64,000 bases of DNA, taken from assembly GCF_008014645.1 (NCBI RefSeq), contig NZ_VOWY01000007.1, positions 62,001 to 126,000 of the forward strand, written 5' to 3'. The notes below the pieces were generated by a model. That model saw nothing but the letters and a program-made list of their open reading frames with translations, made no database searches and was not told the DNA's origin. The position numbers and the translations under genes were made by a program. This stretch comes from Collinsella sp. BA40. Its GTDB lineage: Bacteria; Actinomycetota; Coriobacteriia; Coriobacteriales; Coriobacteriaceae. Positions 29,002 through 38,210 of this stretch are shown here, one piece after another (the first letter of the stretch is position 1; each line of letters begins with the position of its first letter).

Positions 29002-30096
29002 TTGAGTGACCTGTTTGAATCCCTTCTGCGCGTCGCTATGACCGTGTTCATCGTCGGCCCCCTCATCGCATGGGTCGCCCGCCGCGGCGCGCGCGAGCGC
29101 AGCGAGGCGACGGACAGTCTCGACCGCTTCACCGTGCGCATGCCCGCCGCCGTCCGCGTGGTCATCGCCTGCTGCGCGGTCGCGTTCGAGCTTATCATGC
29201 TCGGCGTCTACGTTTGGCAGGGCGTCTCGCTGGGGGAGTGGGACCACGAGCTCGTGTGGTTCGGCCATGCCATGGCGCTCGCCGGCATGTCCATATGGGC
29301 CCTGCTGAGCATCCCGCGCCTCGACGTCGACGGCGACCGGGTCGTGTCGCGCAACGTCTTCGGCGCGCGCAGGGAGACGACTTTCTCCAATATCACCCGA
29401 GCGACGCTGCATGCGCAGATGATGAGAATCGACCTGTTCGAGGGCGAGCGGAAGTTCTGCTCGATCAGCCTCGAGGGCGTGTGCTCGCTCAACTTGATCG
29501 CGCGCCTCGAGGAGGAGGGCATCGAGATCTTCGATGCTGTCGAGCGCCCTATGACCAAGGTGGGGCTTTGCTGGGCGGCCATCAAGCCGCTCGCGCTCGT
29601 GTTCAACGGCATGGCGTTCGTCTTCTCGCTCGTGATCGCGTTCATGGCGTTCTTCACCGACGAGGGCGTGCGCCTGCTCGCGCTCGTCCCGTTCCTGTTC
29701 CTGTTCATAGGGGTCGCGCTGCCGCTGTTCATGCTCAGCATGCCTGCCCGCGGCATCCTCGAGATCGGCAGGCAGGAGCGCGAGCTTGGCTTTTCCTTCG
29801 CCGAGGAGATGGCTGCCCGTGGCGCCACGGGCACCTCGTTCGTCGACGACGACTGGTTTATCGAGATCGTCAACGCCCGCATCGTGGCGTTCCGACGCGA
29901 CTACCTCAAGAAGGTCGCGGCGTATGAGGGGAGCGAGAGCGGGGACCGCTGCTCGATCACGGCAGCGGACGGCCGTAAGTTCAAGGTCTACGCTGCCGGG
30001 AGCACCCTGGAAGACCTGCGCACGTGGTTCAAAGAGGGCGCACGGTCCCGATCGGCCATCGATCGCGCCGAGGATTCGCTCGAGGCGATCGGCTAA
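29002..30096 (+). CDS. Membrane protein of unknown function with PH-like segment
   Basis: A 364-residue protein. N-terminal helix (about 10-25), then two helices (about 55-105), a beta-rich soluble segment (RLDVDGDRVVSRNVFGARRE and ITRATLHAQMMRIDLFEGER) that resembles a bacterial PH domain, two more helices (about 195-255), and a C-terminal soluble part with SITAADGRKFKVYAAGSTLE. The TTG start at 29002 is chosen for GAGGTGG 8 bases upstream; GTG 28993 is an alternative. No family assigned. Confidence 0.6.
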   Translation: MSDLFESLLRVAMTVFIVGPLIAWVARRGARERSEATDSLDRFTVRMPAAVRVVIACCAVAFELIMLGVYVWQGVSLGEWDHELVWFGHAMALAGMSIWALLSIPRLDVDGDRVVSRNVFGARRETTFSNITRATLHAQMMRIDLFEGERKFCSISLEGVCSLNLIARLEEEGIEIFDAVERPMTKVGLCWAAIKPLALVFNGMAFVFSLVIAFMAFFTDEGVRLLALVPFLFLFIGVALPLFMLSMPARGILEIGRQERELGFSFAEEMAARGATGTSFVDDDWFIEIVNARIVAFRRDYLKKVAAYEGSESGDRCSITAADGRKFKVYAAGSTLEDLRTWFKEGARSRSAIDRAEDSLEAIG

Positions 30097-30560
30097 GGGC
30101 TGCATGAACCTGACCTGTGAGTGCTGGGGCGAGACCGTTGGCAGGAATTGTCGATTTTGAGTCTTTTTGCGCGCATGAATGGCCGATGTATAACGGCAAG
30201 GGTGCCGTGCGAGGATATTCGGCATGTTCTCAGCGATGGATTCATGGACAGGTGCAAGCGTTTCCGGTTGCTGGTAGCGCGATTGGATGCGACGTGTTTT
30301 GGCGGGGCTGTTGTCTCATGCGGTGAGGTGACTCAAAATGTGCAAATAATGCCAGCGGTCTACGAAAGAGGCATCAAGATTAGCAATAAGCGACATCTGT
30401 AATTTATCTGTATGCACTTTAGATACAGTTCTATGCAATCTATGTAGCGTAGCGTGTTTTCCTCATCAATCTGAATTATGTAATGGCATGAGGTAATAAT
30501 CTAAAGGTCATTAACGGGGTTACCTACCGATGGCGCAATGGACCGGACTGGAGGCTTGCT
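30097..30560. other. Gene-free stretch upstream of the MarR gene
   Basis: No coding frame with a ribosome site. GC content is lower than in flanking genes, especially 30340-30530. An inverted repeat CTGTAT-N9-ATACAG lies at 30408-30428 and could be a regulator site. GGAGG at 30550 is the ribosome site of the MarR gene. Confidence 0.5.
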
Positions 30561-31004
30561 GTGGCAACAGAAGAGCAGGTAACGGAGATGATCCGCCTGG
30601 CGGAACGCGTTCACTCCTCGGAGGCGTTTCGCTGCATGGATGAGGCGAACGCGGGAATCGGCGGCACGATGCGCATGCTGGCCGAAGCGCGCAAGTCGGG
30701 TACGGTCGTCACCGCCGGCGCCATCGCGGAGAAACTCGGCGTGTCTACGCCGCGTGTAGCGGCCCTGCTCAAGCGCCTGGAGTCCAAGGGCTTGATCGCG
30801 CGCCGCCGCAGCGCGGTGGATGCGCGGGTGACGGAGGTCGTCCTTACCGAAGAGGGCGCTGCGCGCGTGGAGACGTTCAGAAGCGAGGTGCGGGCCCAGG
30901 TCGCTATGTTGATCGACGAGCTCGGCGAGGAGCGCTTGCGCGAGTTCTTCATAACCGCATCGGAGATCCGCACCCGTCTGCGTCCTCCCACCATGCAGAT
31001 CTAG
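30561..31004 (+). CDS. MarR-family transcriptional regulator
   Basis: A 147-residue winged-helix regulator starting with GTG after GGAGG. The DNA-binding core is GTVVTAGAIAEKLGVSTPRV with AALLKRLESKGLIARRRSAV and the wing DARVTEVVLTEEGA. N- and C-terminal helices would form the dimer. It precedes a two-gene ABC exporter, the usual arrangement for a repressor that senses the exported compound. The short IR at 31195-31214 is a candidate operator. Confidence 0.9.
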   Translation: MATEEQVTEMIRLAERVHSSEAFRCMDEANAGIGGTMRMLAEARKSGTVVTAGAIAEKLGVSTPRVAALLKRLESKGLIARRRSAVDARVTEVVLTEEGAARVETFRSEVRAQVAMLIDELGEERLREFFITASEIRTRLRPPTMQI

Positions 31005-31194
31005 GACGCGCCGCTATGGGGCGCCGATGGGGGGATCCACGGCTGATGCCCCAGCGCGCCGAATCGGAGGCGGGGGCCGGTCGCTCGGGGTGCTCGAAGC
31101 GGTCCGGTGGGCTTGATCGCCGCCGCACCCGCGGTGTTCCGCCAATTTCCCCTGAACTACGAGTGATTCCGATGGCAAATCGTGCTTATAAATA

Positions 31195-31214
31195 CCTTAT
31201 GGGGTTAGATAAGG
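31195..31214. promoter_or_regulatory. Inverted repeat over the ribosome site of the ABC exporter genes
   Basis: CCTTAT and ATAAGG are separated by GGGGTTAG. The right arm is part of the ribosome site AAGGAG. It may be a MarR operator or a hairpin that limits translation. Confidence 0.45.
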
Positions 31215-31218
31215 AGAG

Positions 31219-32982
31219 ATGTCGTTGTTTAAGCTATTTCGAAATCTGACGAAACGGGAATGGGGGCTGGCCGGCTTGGCATTGGCGTTCATCGTCGTGC
31301 AGGTTTGGCTGGACCTCAAGTCCCCGGAGTATATGGCCGAGATCACGCGGCTCGTGCAGGTCGAGGGGTCGACCATGCCGCAGATTCTCGCCGCGGGCGG
31401 CAAGATGCTCGGCTGCTCGCTCGGCAGCTTGCTTGCGGCGGTGGCAACGGCGGTGTGCTCCGCTCGCATCGCCACCGGGTTCGCGGGCACCGTTCGCTCG
31501 AAGCTCTTTGCAAAGGTGCAATCGTTTTCCATGGAGGAGATCGGGCGCTTTTCCACGCCGAGCCTCATCACGCGTTCCACGAACGATGTCATGCAGGTCC
31601 AGATGCTTATCGTTATGGGTTTGCAGATGCTCATCAAGGCCCCCATCACCGCGGCGTGGGCGATCACCAAGATCGCCGGCAAGCGATGGGAGTGGACCGT
31701 CGCCACCGGCGTCTCCATCGTGGTGCTGCTCCTCGTGGTCGCCGTGTGCCTCGTGATCGCGACGCCGCGCTTCCGTCGCATGCAGCGCCTCACCGACGAC
31801 CTCAATCGCGTCTCGCGCGAGAACCTGTCCGGCCTGTCCGTTATCCGCGCGTACAACGCCGAGGGCTACCAGGAGCGCCGATTCGGCCAGGTCAACGATA
31901 CGCTCACCAACAACCAGCTGGTGGGCTACCGCACCATGGTGTTTCTCATGCCCACTATCCAGGCAGCGATGAGCGGGCTGTCGCTGGCCATCTACTGGAT
32001 CGGTGCGGCGCTTATCGATTCCTCGGCCATGGCGGGCAAGATCGCGCTGTTTTCCGACATGATGGTGTTCTCGCAGTACGCCATCCAGGTCGTCATGGCC
32101 TTCATGATGCTCGTGATGATCTTCATGATCCTGCCGCGCGCCCAGGTGGCAGCCGGCCGCATCAACGAGGTCCTCGACACCGAGGCGTCGATCGGGGATG
32201 GAGCCCGCGAGCAGGGCGAGGCGGGTCTTCGCGGCGAGATCGAGTTCCGCGACGTGACCTTCCGCTATCCGGATGCCGAGGGAAGCATGCTGCGCCATGT
32301 CTCGTTCAGCGCGCATCGCGGCGACACCGTCGCCTTTATCGGTGCGACCGGCTCGGGTAAGTCGACGGTCATCAACCTCATCCCGCGCTTCTACGACGCC
32401 ACCTGGGGCCAGGTGCTGGTCGATGGCGTTGACGTGCGCGACTATTCCGTTCGCGCGCTGCGCAACAAGATCGGCTACGTCTCCCAGAAGGCAACGCTGT
32501 TCGGCGGCACGGTCAGCACCAACGTGGCGTACGGCGACAACGGCCGCGGCCCCGTGAGCGAGGCGGATGTCGCCGACGCCATCGACACCGCGCAGGCCGC
32601 GGAGTTCGTCCAGAAGATGGAGGGCGCCTACCATGCCCAGGTGGCTCAGGGCGGCGCAAACCTCTCCGGCGGCCAGCGCCAGCGCCTGTCGATCGCCCGC
32701 GCCATCGCGCGCAAACCCGAGATCTTGATCTTCGACGATAGCTTCTCCGCGCTCGATTACAAGACCGACCGCGTGCTGCGCGATGCCCTTGCCCGCGAAT
32801 GCGCCGATACAACGCGCATCATCGTGGCCCAGCGCATCGGCACCATCCGCGATGCCGACCTGATCGTCGTGCTCGAGGACGGCCGTGTGGTGGGGCAGGG
32901 CACCCATGCCGAGCTGATGCGCGATTGCGAGACCTATCAGCAGATCGCCCTGTCCCAGCTGAGCGAAGAGGAGTTGATGTAG
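31219..32982 (+). CDS. ABC exporter subunit with degenerate nucleotide site
   Basis: A 587-residue type IV ABC half-transporter: six helices (about 15-310) and an ATPase domain with Walker A GATGSGKST, signature LSGGQ and Walker B ILIFDDS. The catalytic Glu after Walker B is Asp and the switch His is Gln (VAQRIGTI, not AHR). These changes are typical of the inactive-site half of heterodimeric exporters such as BmrCD or TM287/288. It would pair with the next gene to export drugs or lipids. Confidence 0.93.
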   Translation: MSLFKLFRNLTKREWGLAGLALAFIVVQVWLDLKSPEYMAEITRLVQVEGSTMPQILAAGGKMLGCSLGSLLAAVATAVCSARIATGFAGTVRSKLFAKVQSFSMEEIGRFSTPSLITRSTNDVMQVQMLIVMGLQMLIKAPITAAWAITKIAGKRWEWTVATGVSIVVLLLVVAVCLVIATPRFRRMQRLTDDLNRVSRENLSGLSVIRAYNAEGYQERRFGQVNDTLTNNQLVGYRTMVFLMPTIQAAMSGLSLAIYWIGAALIDSSAMAGKIALFSDMMVFSQYAIQVVMAFMMLVMIFMILPRAQVAAGRINEVLDTEASIGDGAREQGEAGLRGEIEFRDVTFRYPDAEGSMLRHVSFSAHRGDTVAFIGATGSGKSTVINLIPRFYDATWGQVLVDGVDVRDYSVRALRNKIGYVSQKATLFGGTVSTNVAYGDNGRGPVSEADVADAIDTAQAAEFVQKMEGAYHAQVAQGGANLSGGQRQRLSIARAIARKPEILIFDDSFSALDYKTDRVLRDALARECADTTRIIVAQRIGTIRDADLIVVLEDGRVVGQGTHAELMRDCETYQQIALSQLSEEELM

Positions 32983-35136
32983 ATGATGCACGGACATGCC
33001 CCTCACGGCGCGCGCGGGCGCGATGGCGCGCCGCAGCGCGTCGACCATGCGACCTGGGGCAAGCTGCTGCGGTACTGCAGGCGCTACGTCCCCGCGGTCG
33101 CGGTGGCGCTCGTGTGCGCCATGGTCGGCACCGTCCTTACGCTGCTTGGCCCCAATATGCTCTCCGATATCACGGATGCGGTGCAAAACGGTATCGCGCC
33201 CGATACCGAGGCGCTCGAGCGGGTCGTCCAGACGGTGACGGAGAACATCGAGGCAAACGCCGGTGCCCGCGCGCGGCTGCAGGCCGGTGGCCCGGGCGAG
33301 GCGGCCGGGGATGCGGCCGGATCCGGCCTCGATGCAGGGGGCGCGGCAGCACCCTCGCTCGATGACCTGCCCGCCATGCCCGCGGAGGCGCGCACGGCGC
33401 TGCTCTCCGATGTCGAGGTGGATGGGGTCGTCATCACGGCGGCGGACCAGAAGAAGCTTCTCGATATCTTCGAGCATCTCGATATGAACGACACCGAGGC
33501 CGCCATGGCGGCTCTCGACGATCTTCCGGCATCGGTAAAGGGGCTCGTGGAGCCCGGTATAGACATGGGCTTCGTGTGCCACGTGGCGCTCACCCTGGTG
33601 AGCTTCTATGTGGCGAGCTACCTGCTCACCGTGCTGCAGGGCTGGATCATGACGACGGTCACGCAGCGCATTGGCCAGAGCATGCGCGCCGACATCTCGG
33701 CCAAGATCAACCGCCTGCCCATGTCCTACTTCAACACGGTGCCCAAGGGCGATATCCTCTCGCGCATCACCAACGACGTGGACATGCTCGGCCAGTCGCT
33801 CAACCAAAGCGTCGGCACGCTGCTGTCCGCGGTGGTTCTGTTCGCGGGCAGCCTGTTCATGATGGTCACCACCAACGGCTGGATGACCCTGGCCGCCGTG
33901 GGCGCGAGCTTGCTGGGTTTCGCGCTCATGATGGGCATCATGGGTCGCAGCCAAAAGTACTTCTTGCGCCAGCAGTCGGCCCTCGGCGCGCTGTCCGGCC
34001 ATATCGAGGAGTCCTACACCGGCCACTCGGTCATCGCGGCGTACAACGCCGAGGATCGCGTCCGCGCCGAGTTCGACCGCATGAACGGCGAGCTGGTCGA
34101 CGCGGGCTTCCGCGCCCAGTGCCTCTCGGGCCTCATGATGCCCATCATGATGTTCATCGGCAACTTCGGCTACGTGGCGGTGTGCGTCGTGGGCGGCGCG
34201 CTGGCGCTGGACGGCCAGATCGGCTTCGGCGTGATCGTGGCCTTCATGCTCTACGTGCGCTACTTCACCCAGCCGCTGTCGCAGATCGCCCAGGGCGTGC
34301 AGGCGCTCCAGTCGGCGGGCGCCGCGGGCACGCGCGTCTTCGAGTTCCTGGAGGCTCCCGAGATGGCCGACGAGTCGGCGAAGCCGGCGCTGGCGGCCGG
34401 GTCCGTGCGCGGCGAGGTCGAGTTCGACCATGTTCGCTTCACGTACCCCGGCTCCGATAAGCCGGTCATCAAGGATTTCTCGGCGCACGCGTTCCCGGGG
34501 CAGAAGGTCGCCATCGTGGGTCCCACGGGTGCCGGTAAGACCACCATGGTCAACCTACTCATGCGCTTCTTCGAGATCGACGGCGGACAGATTCGCATCG
34601 ACGGCGTGCCGACCAGCGAGATGCGTCGCGAGGACGTCCACGCGCTGTTCTGCATGGTGTTGCAGGATACCTGGCTGTTCGAGGGCACGGTGCGCGAGAA
34701 TCTCGTGTACCGCGACGAAGGCGTGACGGATGAGAAGATGCAGCGCGCATGCCGCTCCGTCGGCCTCGACCACTTCATCCGCTCGCTGCCCCAGGGTTAC
34801 GACACGGTGCTGAACGACCAGGTCAACCTCTCCCAGGGTCAGAAGCAGCAGATGACCATCGCCCGCGCGATGATCGCCGACAAGCCCATGCTCATCCTCG
34901 ACGAGGCGACCTCCAACGTCGATACGCGCACCGAGCTCAAGATTCAGCAGGCTATGGACGAGCTCATGAGCGGCCGCACGAGTTTCGTGATCGCGCACCG
35001 TCTCTCAACGATCAAGAATGCCGACCTCATCTTGGTGATGAAGGAGGGCGACATCATCGAGAGCGGCACGCATGAGGAGCTGCTGGCGGCAGGCGGCTTC
35101 TACGCGGACCTGTACAATTCCCAGTTCGCCGAGTAG
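32983..35136 (+). CDS. ABC exporter subunit with canonical catalytic site
   Basis: A 717-residue half-transporter. Between helices 1 and 2 it has an insertion of about 120 residues (about 70-190, Ala/Asp-rich), a long extracytoplasmic loop that accounts for the extra length. The ATPase domain has Walker A GPTGAGKTT, Walker B LILDEATS with catalytic Glu, and AHRLSTI with the switch His; its signature is the non-consensus LSQGQ. Together with LSGGQ in the partner, this gives one competent and one degenerate ATP site. The ATG directly follows the previous stop. Confidence 0.93.
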   Translation: MMHGHAPHGARGRDGAPQRVDHATWGKLLRYCRRYVPAVAVALVCAMVGTVLTLLGPNMLSDITDAVQNGIAPDTEALERVVQTVTENIEANAGARARLQAGGPGEAAGDAAGSGLDAGGAAAPSLDDLPAMPAEARTALLSDVEVDGVVITAADQKKLLDIFEHLDMNDTEAAMAALDDLPASVKGLVEPGIDMGFVCHVALTLVSFYVASYLLTVLQGWIMTTVTQRIGQSMRADISAKINRLPMSYFNTVPKGDILSRITNDVDMLGQSLNQSVGTLLSAVVLFAGSLFMMVTTNGWMTLAAVGASLLGFALMMGIMGRSQKYFLRQQSALGALSGHIEESYTGHSVIAAYNAEDRVRAEFDRMNGELVDAGFRAQCLSGLMMPIMMFIGNFGYVAVCVVGGALALDGQIGFGVIVAFMLYVRYFTQPLSQIAQGVQALQSAGAAGTRVFEFLEAPEMADESAKPALAAGSVRGEVEFDHVRFTYPGSDKPVIKDFSAHAFPGQKVAIVGPTGAGKTTMVNLLMRFFEIDGGQIRIDGVPTSEMRREDVHALFCMVLQDTWLFEGTVRENLVYRDEGVTDEKMQRACRSVGLDHFIRSLPQGYDTVLNDQVNLSQGQKQQMTIARAMIADKPMLILDEATSNVDTRTELKIQQAMDELMSGRTSFVIAHRLSTIKNADLILVMKEGDIIESGTHEELLAAGGFYADLYNSQFAE

Positions 35137-35361
35137 CTCGCGCGAGCGCGACGAAGGGGTTTTGATCGACCGGCCCGGGCCTTTGGGAGCGCTCGAGCCG
35201 GTCTATTTGTGCAATTCTGTCGACTTCTCCCACCGATTTGCCAAATTCGCGAGTAGGCTCTCCTTGGGAGACTGGGAAAGCCCTGGTCATGGAATTGCGG
35301 CAACGATGGTGTACAAACGATATCTGAACTTTGATGTGTAAAGTCGGCGCTATTGCGCATG

Positions 35362-35394
35362 AACGGGCGTCGGTTTGCTGATCGGCGCCCGTTT
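35362..35394. terminator. Hairpin between convergent exporter and MGMT genes
   Basis: AACGGGCG (35362-35369) and CGCCCGTT (35386-35393) flank 16 bases, followed by TT on the plus strand. The rest of 35137-35464 shows no gene. Confidence 0.5.
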
Positions 35395-35464
35395 CGCTAC
35401 CCTCCACCCGTCCCGTCGACGCGGTCTGCGCGATTTCTACGAGCCGGTCCAGTGGCGTGCGGTG

Positions 35465-35812
35465 CTATTCGATGCCGGCGGTCCAACGGCTGACGGCAAG
35501 GTCCACGCGTCCATCGGGCAGGAATGCTACCCCCTCGGCTTCGAGCATCGCTCGCTGGGCCTCGGGTCCGCCGAAGGCGAAGCCGTCTGCCAGGCGTCCG
35601 TCGGCGAAGACGATGCGATGGCAGGGGATGGGCCCGGGATCCGGGTTGACATGGAGCGCGTAGCCCACGTAGCGTGCCCGTCGTGGGGCGCCGTTGAGGG
35701 TGGCTATCTGTCCGTATGTCGCTACCGTACCGCGGGGGACCTGCTTGACCATGTCGTACACGGCGGCAAAGAAGCCGTCGCGGGCGCTATCGGTGGTGCG
35801 GGTTCGTGCCAT
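35465..35812 (-). CDS. MGMT-family DNA base alkyltransferase-like protein
   Basis: A 115-residue protein consisting only of the C-terminal domain of O6-alkylguanine alkyltransferases: QVPRGTVATYGQIATLNGAP (recognition helix region), RYVGYALHVNPDPGPIPCHR with the acceptor Cys, and LADGFAFGG. The short form resembles ATL proteins, but ATLs usually have Trp in place of the Cys. It may therefore still transfer alkyl groups, or act as a damage flag. GAAGGGAGCTCC fixes the ATG; a longer upstream frame has no support. Confidence 0.88.
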   Translation of the reverse strand: MARTRTTDSARDGFFAAVYDMVKQVPRGTVATYGQIATLNGAPRRARYVGYALHVNPDPGPIPCHRIVFADGRLADGFAFGGPEAQRAMLEAEGVAFLPDGRVDLAVSRWTAGIE

Positions 35813-35867
35813 GGAGCTCCCTTCAGAGCGGCTGGAATGCATGTCGGTACGTCCCATCATATCAACG

Positions 35868-35909
35868 CAGTGCAGGCCCGTCGCCATGAGCTGCGACGGG
35901 CCTGCACTG
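35868..35909. other. Perfect 17-bp stem-loop upstream of the MGMT-like gene
   Basis: Arms at 35868-35884 and 35893-35909 (CAGTGCAGGCCCGTCGC and its complement) enclose eight bases. No T-run follows on either strand. It lies about 60 bp before the start of the MGMT-like gene, in a 320-bp gene-free stretch (35813-36132). It could be an operator, a 5' UTR hairpin or the terminator of an unseen transcript. Confidence 0.6.
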
Positions 35910-36132
35910 AGGTACACGTTGGAACCGCGCAGAGGGGAGGGACGCGATTCGCAAAACAAATTGGTCTTTAATAATTCGCCTGCGACCACTTTGTTCGCCT
36001 CTTACTATACGTAACAGTTAGCCAAAGGTAACTATGAATCTCGAGCACATAACGTCTCCATAAGTTACCCACGGCTTACTAATCGCAGCACGACGTAGGG
36101 CCCTTGACACGCCGGTGGTGCCTGCACCCTGC

Positions 36133-36978
36133 TCATCGCTGGTGCATCGCTGGCTCGAGATAGCGTTCGACCAGCTCTTCGAAGGCCCCTGCCATACCCG
36201 TGGTGTCGAGCACGACGTCGCAGTAGGGGCGGACGTCGTCGGTGACGTTCGCCACGCCTACGCCGAGCCCTGCCGTCGCGATCATCTCAAGGTCGTTGGC
36301 CGAGTCGCCAACGCCCACGCACTGTTCGAGCGGGATACCAAGGAGCGCGGACAGGCGCCGCAGCCCCTCGCCCTTGTCGATGCCGGCGGGCATGAACTCG
36401 AGATAGCGTCCGGAGGAATAGGTGGTCGCGAGCCCGAGCGCTGCGGCGCGTCCGCCCAGCTCGCTGCCAACGCGTTGGAGCGCAGGAAAATCGCCGTCCA
36501 TGAATATGACCTTGACGAGCCGCTCATGCGAGAGGAACGCGAGCGTGTCGTGCTCCTTGGCATCGAAGAAGCTCACAAAGGACAGGCTCGAGAGATAGCG
36601 ATGCTCGTCGGCGGGCGCATCGCACACGTAGACGGTCCCGGACTCGGCGTAAACATGCACGCACAGGTTGCGCTCGAGGCCCAGGCGATAGAGCTCGTTG
36701 GCGGTATCGAGGGAGATGCCGCATCGGGTGAGGGGCTCGTCGACGCCGTAGCGGTTGATGAAGCCGCCGTTGTAGGAGACCACATACAGGTCGCGCAGGA
36801 GATGCTCCGGCAGCTCGGCGAGGTTTTCCGCTATCGAGGCGTACGGGCGTCCCGAGGACGGGGCGAAGCGTATGCCCAGGTCGTGCATGCGTTCCAGCGC
36901 GCGTATATTCGCGGCGGGAATCCGGTGGTTCTCATCGAGAAACGTCTCGTCCATATCGCTTACCACGAGTTTGTACAT
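36133..36978 (-). CDS. HAD-superfamily Cof-type phosphatase
   Basis: A 281-residue cytosolic phosphatase. HAD motif I is VSDMDETFLDE with the nucleophilic Asp, motif II SSGRPYAS, motif III with the conserved Lys in PAGIDKGEGLRRLS, and motif IV GVGDSANDLEMI. The large C2 cap between them (about residues 85-190) assigns it to the Cof/YidA subgroup, which dephosphorylates sugar phosphates or nucleotides. GAGAGGAGCACG precedes ATG 36978. Confidence 0.92.
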   Translation of the reverse strand: MYKLVVSDMDETFLDENHRIPAANIRALERMHDLGIRFAPSSGRPYASIAENLAELPEHLLRDLYVVSYNGGFINRYGVDEPLTRCGISLDTANELYRLGLERNLCVHVYAESGTVYVCDAPADEHRYLSSLSFVSFFDAKEHDTLAFLSHERLVKVIFMDGDFPALQRVGSELGGRAAALGLATTYSSGRYLEFMPAGIDKGEGLRRLSALLGIPLEQCVGVGDSANDLEMIATAGLGVGVANVTDDVRPYCDVVLDTTGMAGAFEELVERYLEPAMHQR

Positions 36979-37106
36979 CGTGCTCCTCTCGCTTGATAGA
37001 AGAAACGGGAGCCCGGCATGCGCGCTCCCGTCTAAATCCGTAGGGGCTGTAGGCGTCCGGTACCCGTAATCGGGGAAGGACGCCATGGGCGAGTATCCCA
37101 GCGGGC

Positions 37107-38156
37107 CTAGTAGACCATGCCCATCGCCTCGCGCACCTCGGCGAGCGTGGCCTCGGCCACCTCGTTGGCGCGGCGGTTGCCCTCGCGTAGGACGTCCTTG
37201 ACGTAGTCCATATCCTGGACGAGCTCCTCGCGGCGGGCACGGATGGGGGCGAAGTACTCGTTCACGCTCTCGGTGACGTACTTCTTCAGCTGGCCGGAGC
37301 CGCCCATGCCGATCTCCTCGGCGATCTCGACCTCGGAGCGACCCGTGCAGATCGCGGCGGTGGAAAGCAGGCCGGACACGCCGGGACGCGCCTCGGGATC
37401 GAAGGTGATCATGCGCTCGCCATCGGTCTGGCTCTTCTTGATGCGCTTGGCGGTCTCCTCGGCGGTCATCGAGATGTTGATGGCGTTACCGTAGGACTTG
37501 CTCATCTTGCGACCGTCCAGGCCGGGCAGCAGCGGCGTGTCGGACAGCAGCGCGTCGACCTCGGGGAACACGTCGCCGTAGCGGTTGTTGAACTTGCGCG
37601 CGATGGTGCGGGTGAGCTCGATATGCGGGAGCTGGTCGCGGCCGACCGGCACGACGTTGCCCTTGCAGAAGAGGATGTCGCACGCCTGGTGGACGGGGTA
37701 GGTGAGCAGCAGGCCCGTGAGCTCGTGGCCGCTGGCCTCCATCTCGGCCTTGACGGTGGGGTTGCGCTGCAGCAGCGCCTCGGAGACGAGGGAGAGGAAG
37801 GGCAGCATGAGCTGGTTGCATGCGGGAACCGCGGAGTGCGTGTAGATCATGGTCTTATCGGGGTCCAGGCCGCAGGCAAGGTAGTCGATGACCATGTTGT
37901 AGACGTTGTCCTGGATGTTGTCCGTGCTGTCGCGGTCGGTGATGACCTGGTAGTCGGCGATGAGGACGTTGGTGTGCACGCCCAGCTCCTGCAGTTCGAC
38001 GCGGCTCTTGAGGGTGCCGAAGTAGTGGCCCAGGTGCAGGCGGCCGGTGGGGCGGTCGCCGGTGAGCATGGTGTATTTCTCGGGGTGCAGGGGCAGGTCG
38101 GCGCGGATCTGGTTGCTGCGCTCCAGGCTGACTTCGTAGCTGAGCTCGTTGGGCAT
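37107..38156 (-). CDS. trpS: Tryptophanyl-tRNA synthetase
   Basis: A 349-residue class I synthetase charging tRNA-Trp. HIGH-type motif GDRPTGRLHLGHYFG (about residues 33-47), the tryptophan pocket DYQVITDR, PVGRDQLPHIELTR, and GRKMSKSYGN as the KMSKS loop. Length is close to the 330-350 norm. AAAGGAGTCATC precedes the ATG. No T-box leader was recognised between 38157 and 38210. Confidence 0.97.
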   Translation of the reverse strand: MPNELSYEVSLERSNQIRADLPLHPEKYTMLTGDRPTGRLHLGHYFGTLKSRVELQELGVHTNVLIADYQVITDRDSTDNIQDNVYNMVIDYLACGLDPDKTMIYTHSAVPACNQLMLPFLSLVSEALLQRNPTVKAEMEASGHELTGLLLTYPVHQACDILFCKGNVVPVGRDQLPHIELTRTIARKFNNRYGDVFPEVDALLSDTPLLPGLDGRKMSKSYGNAINISMTAEETAKRIKKSQTDGERMITFDPEARPGVSGLLSTAAICTGRSEVEIAEEIGMGGSGQLKKYVTESVNEYFAPIRARREELVQDMDYVKDVLREGNRRANEVAEATLAEVREAMGMVY

Positions 38157-38210
38157 GATGACTCCTTTGGTCGCAGGGATGTTCGATTCGTTGAGAGGTG
38201 GGACCGTATG

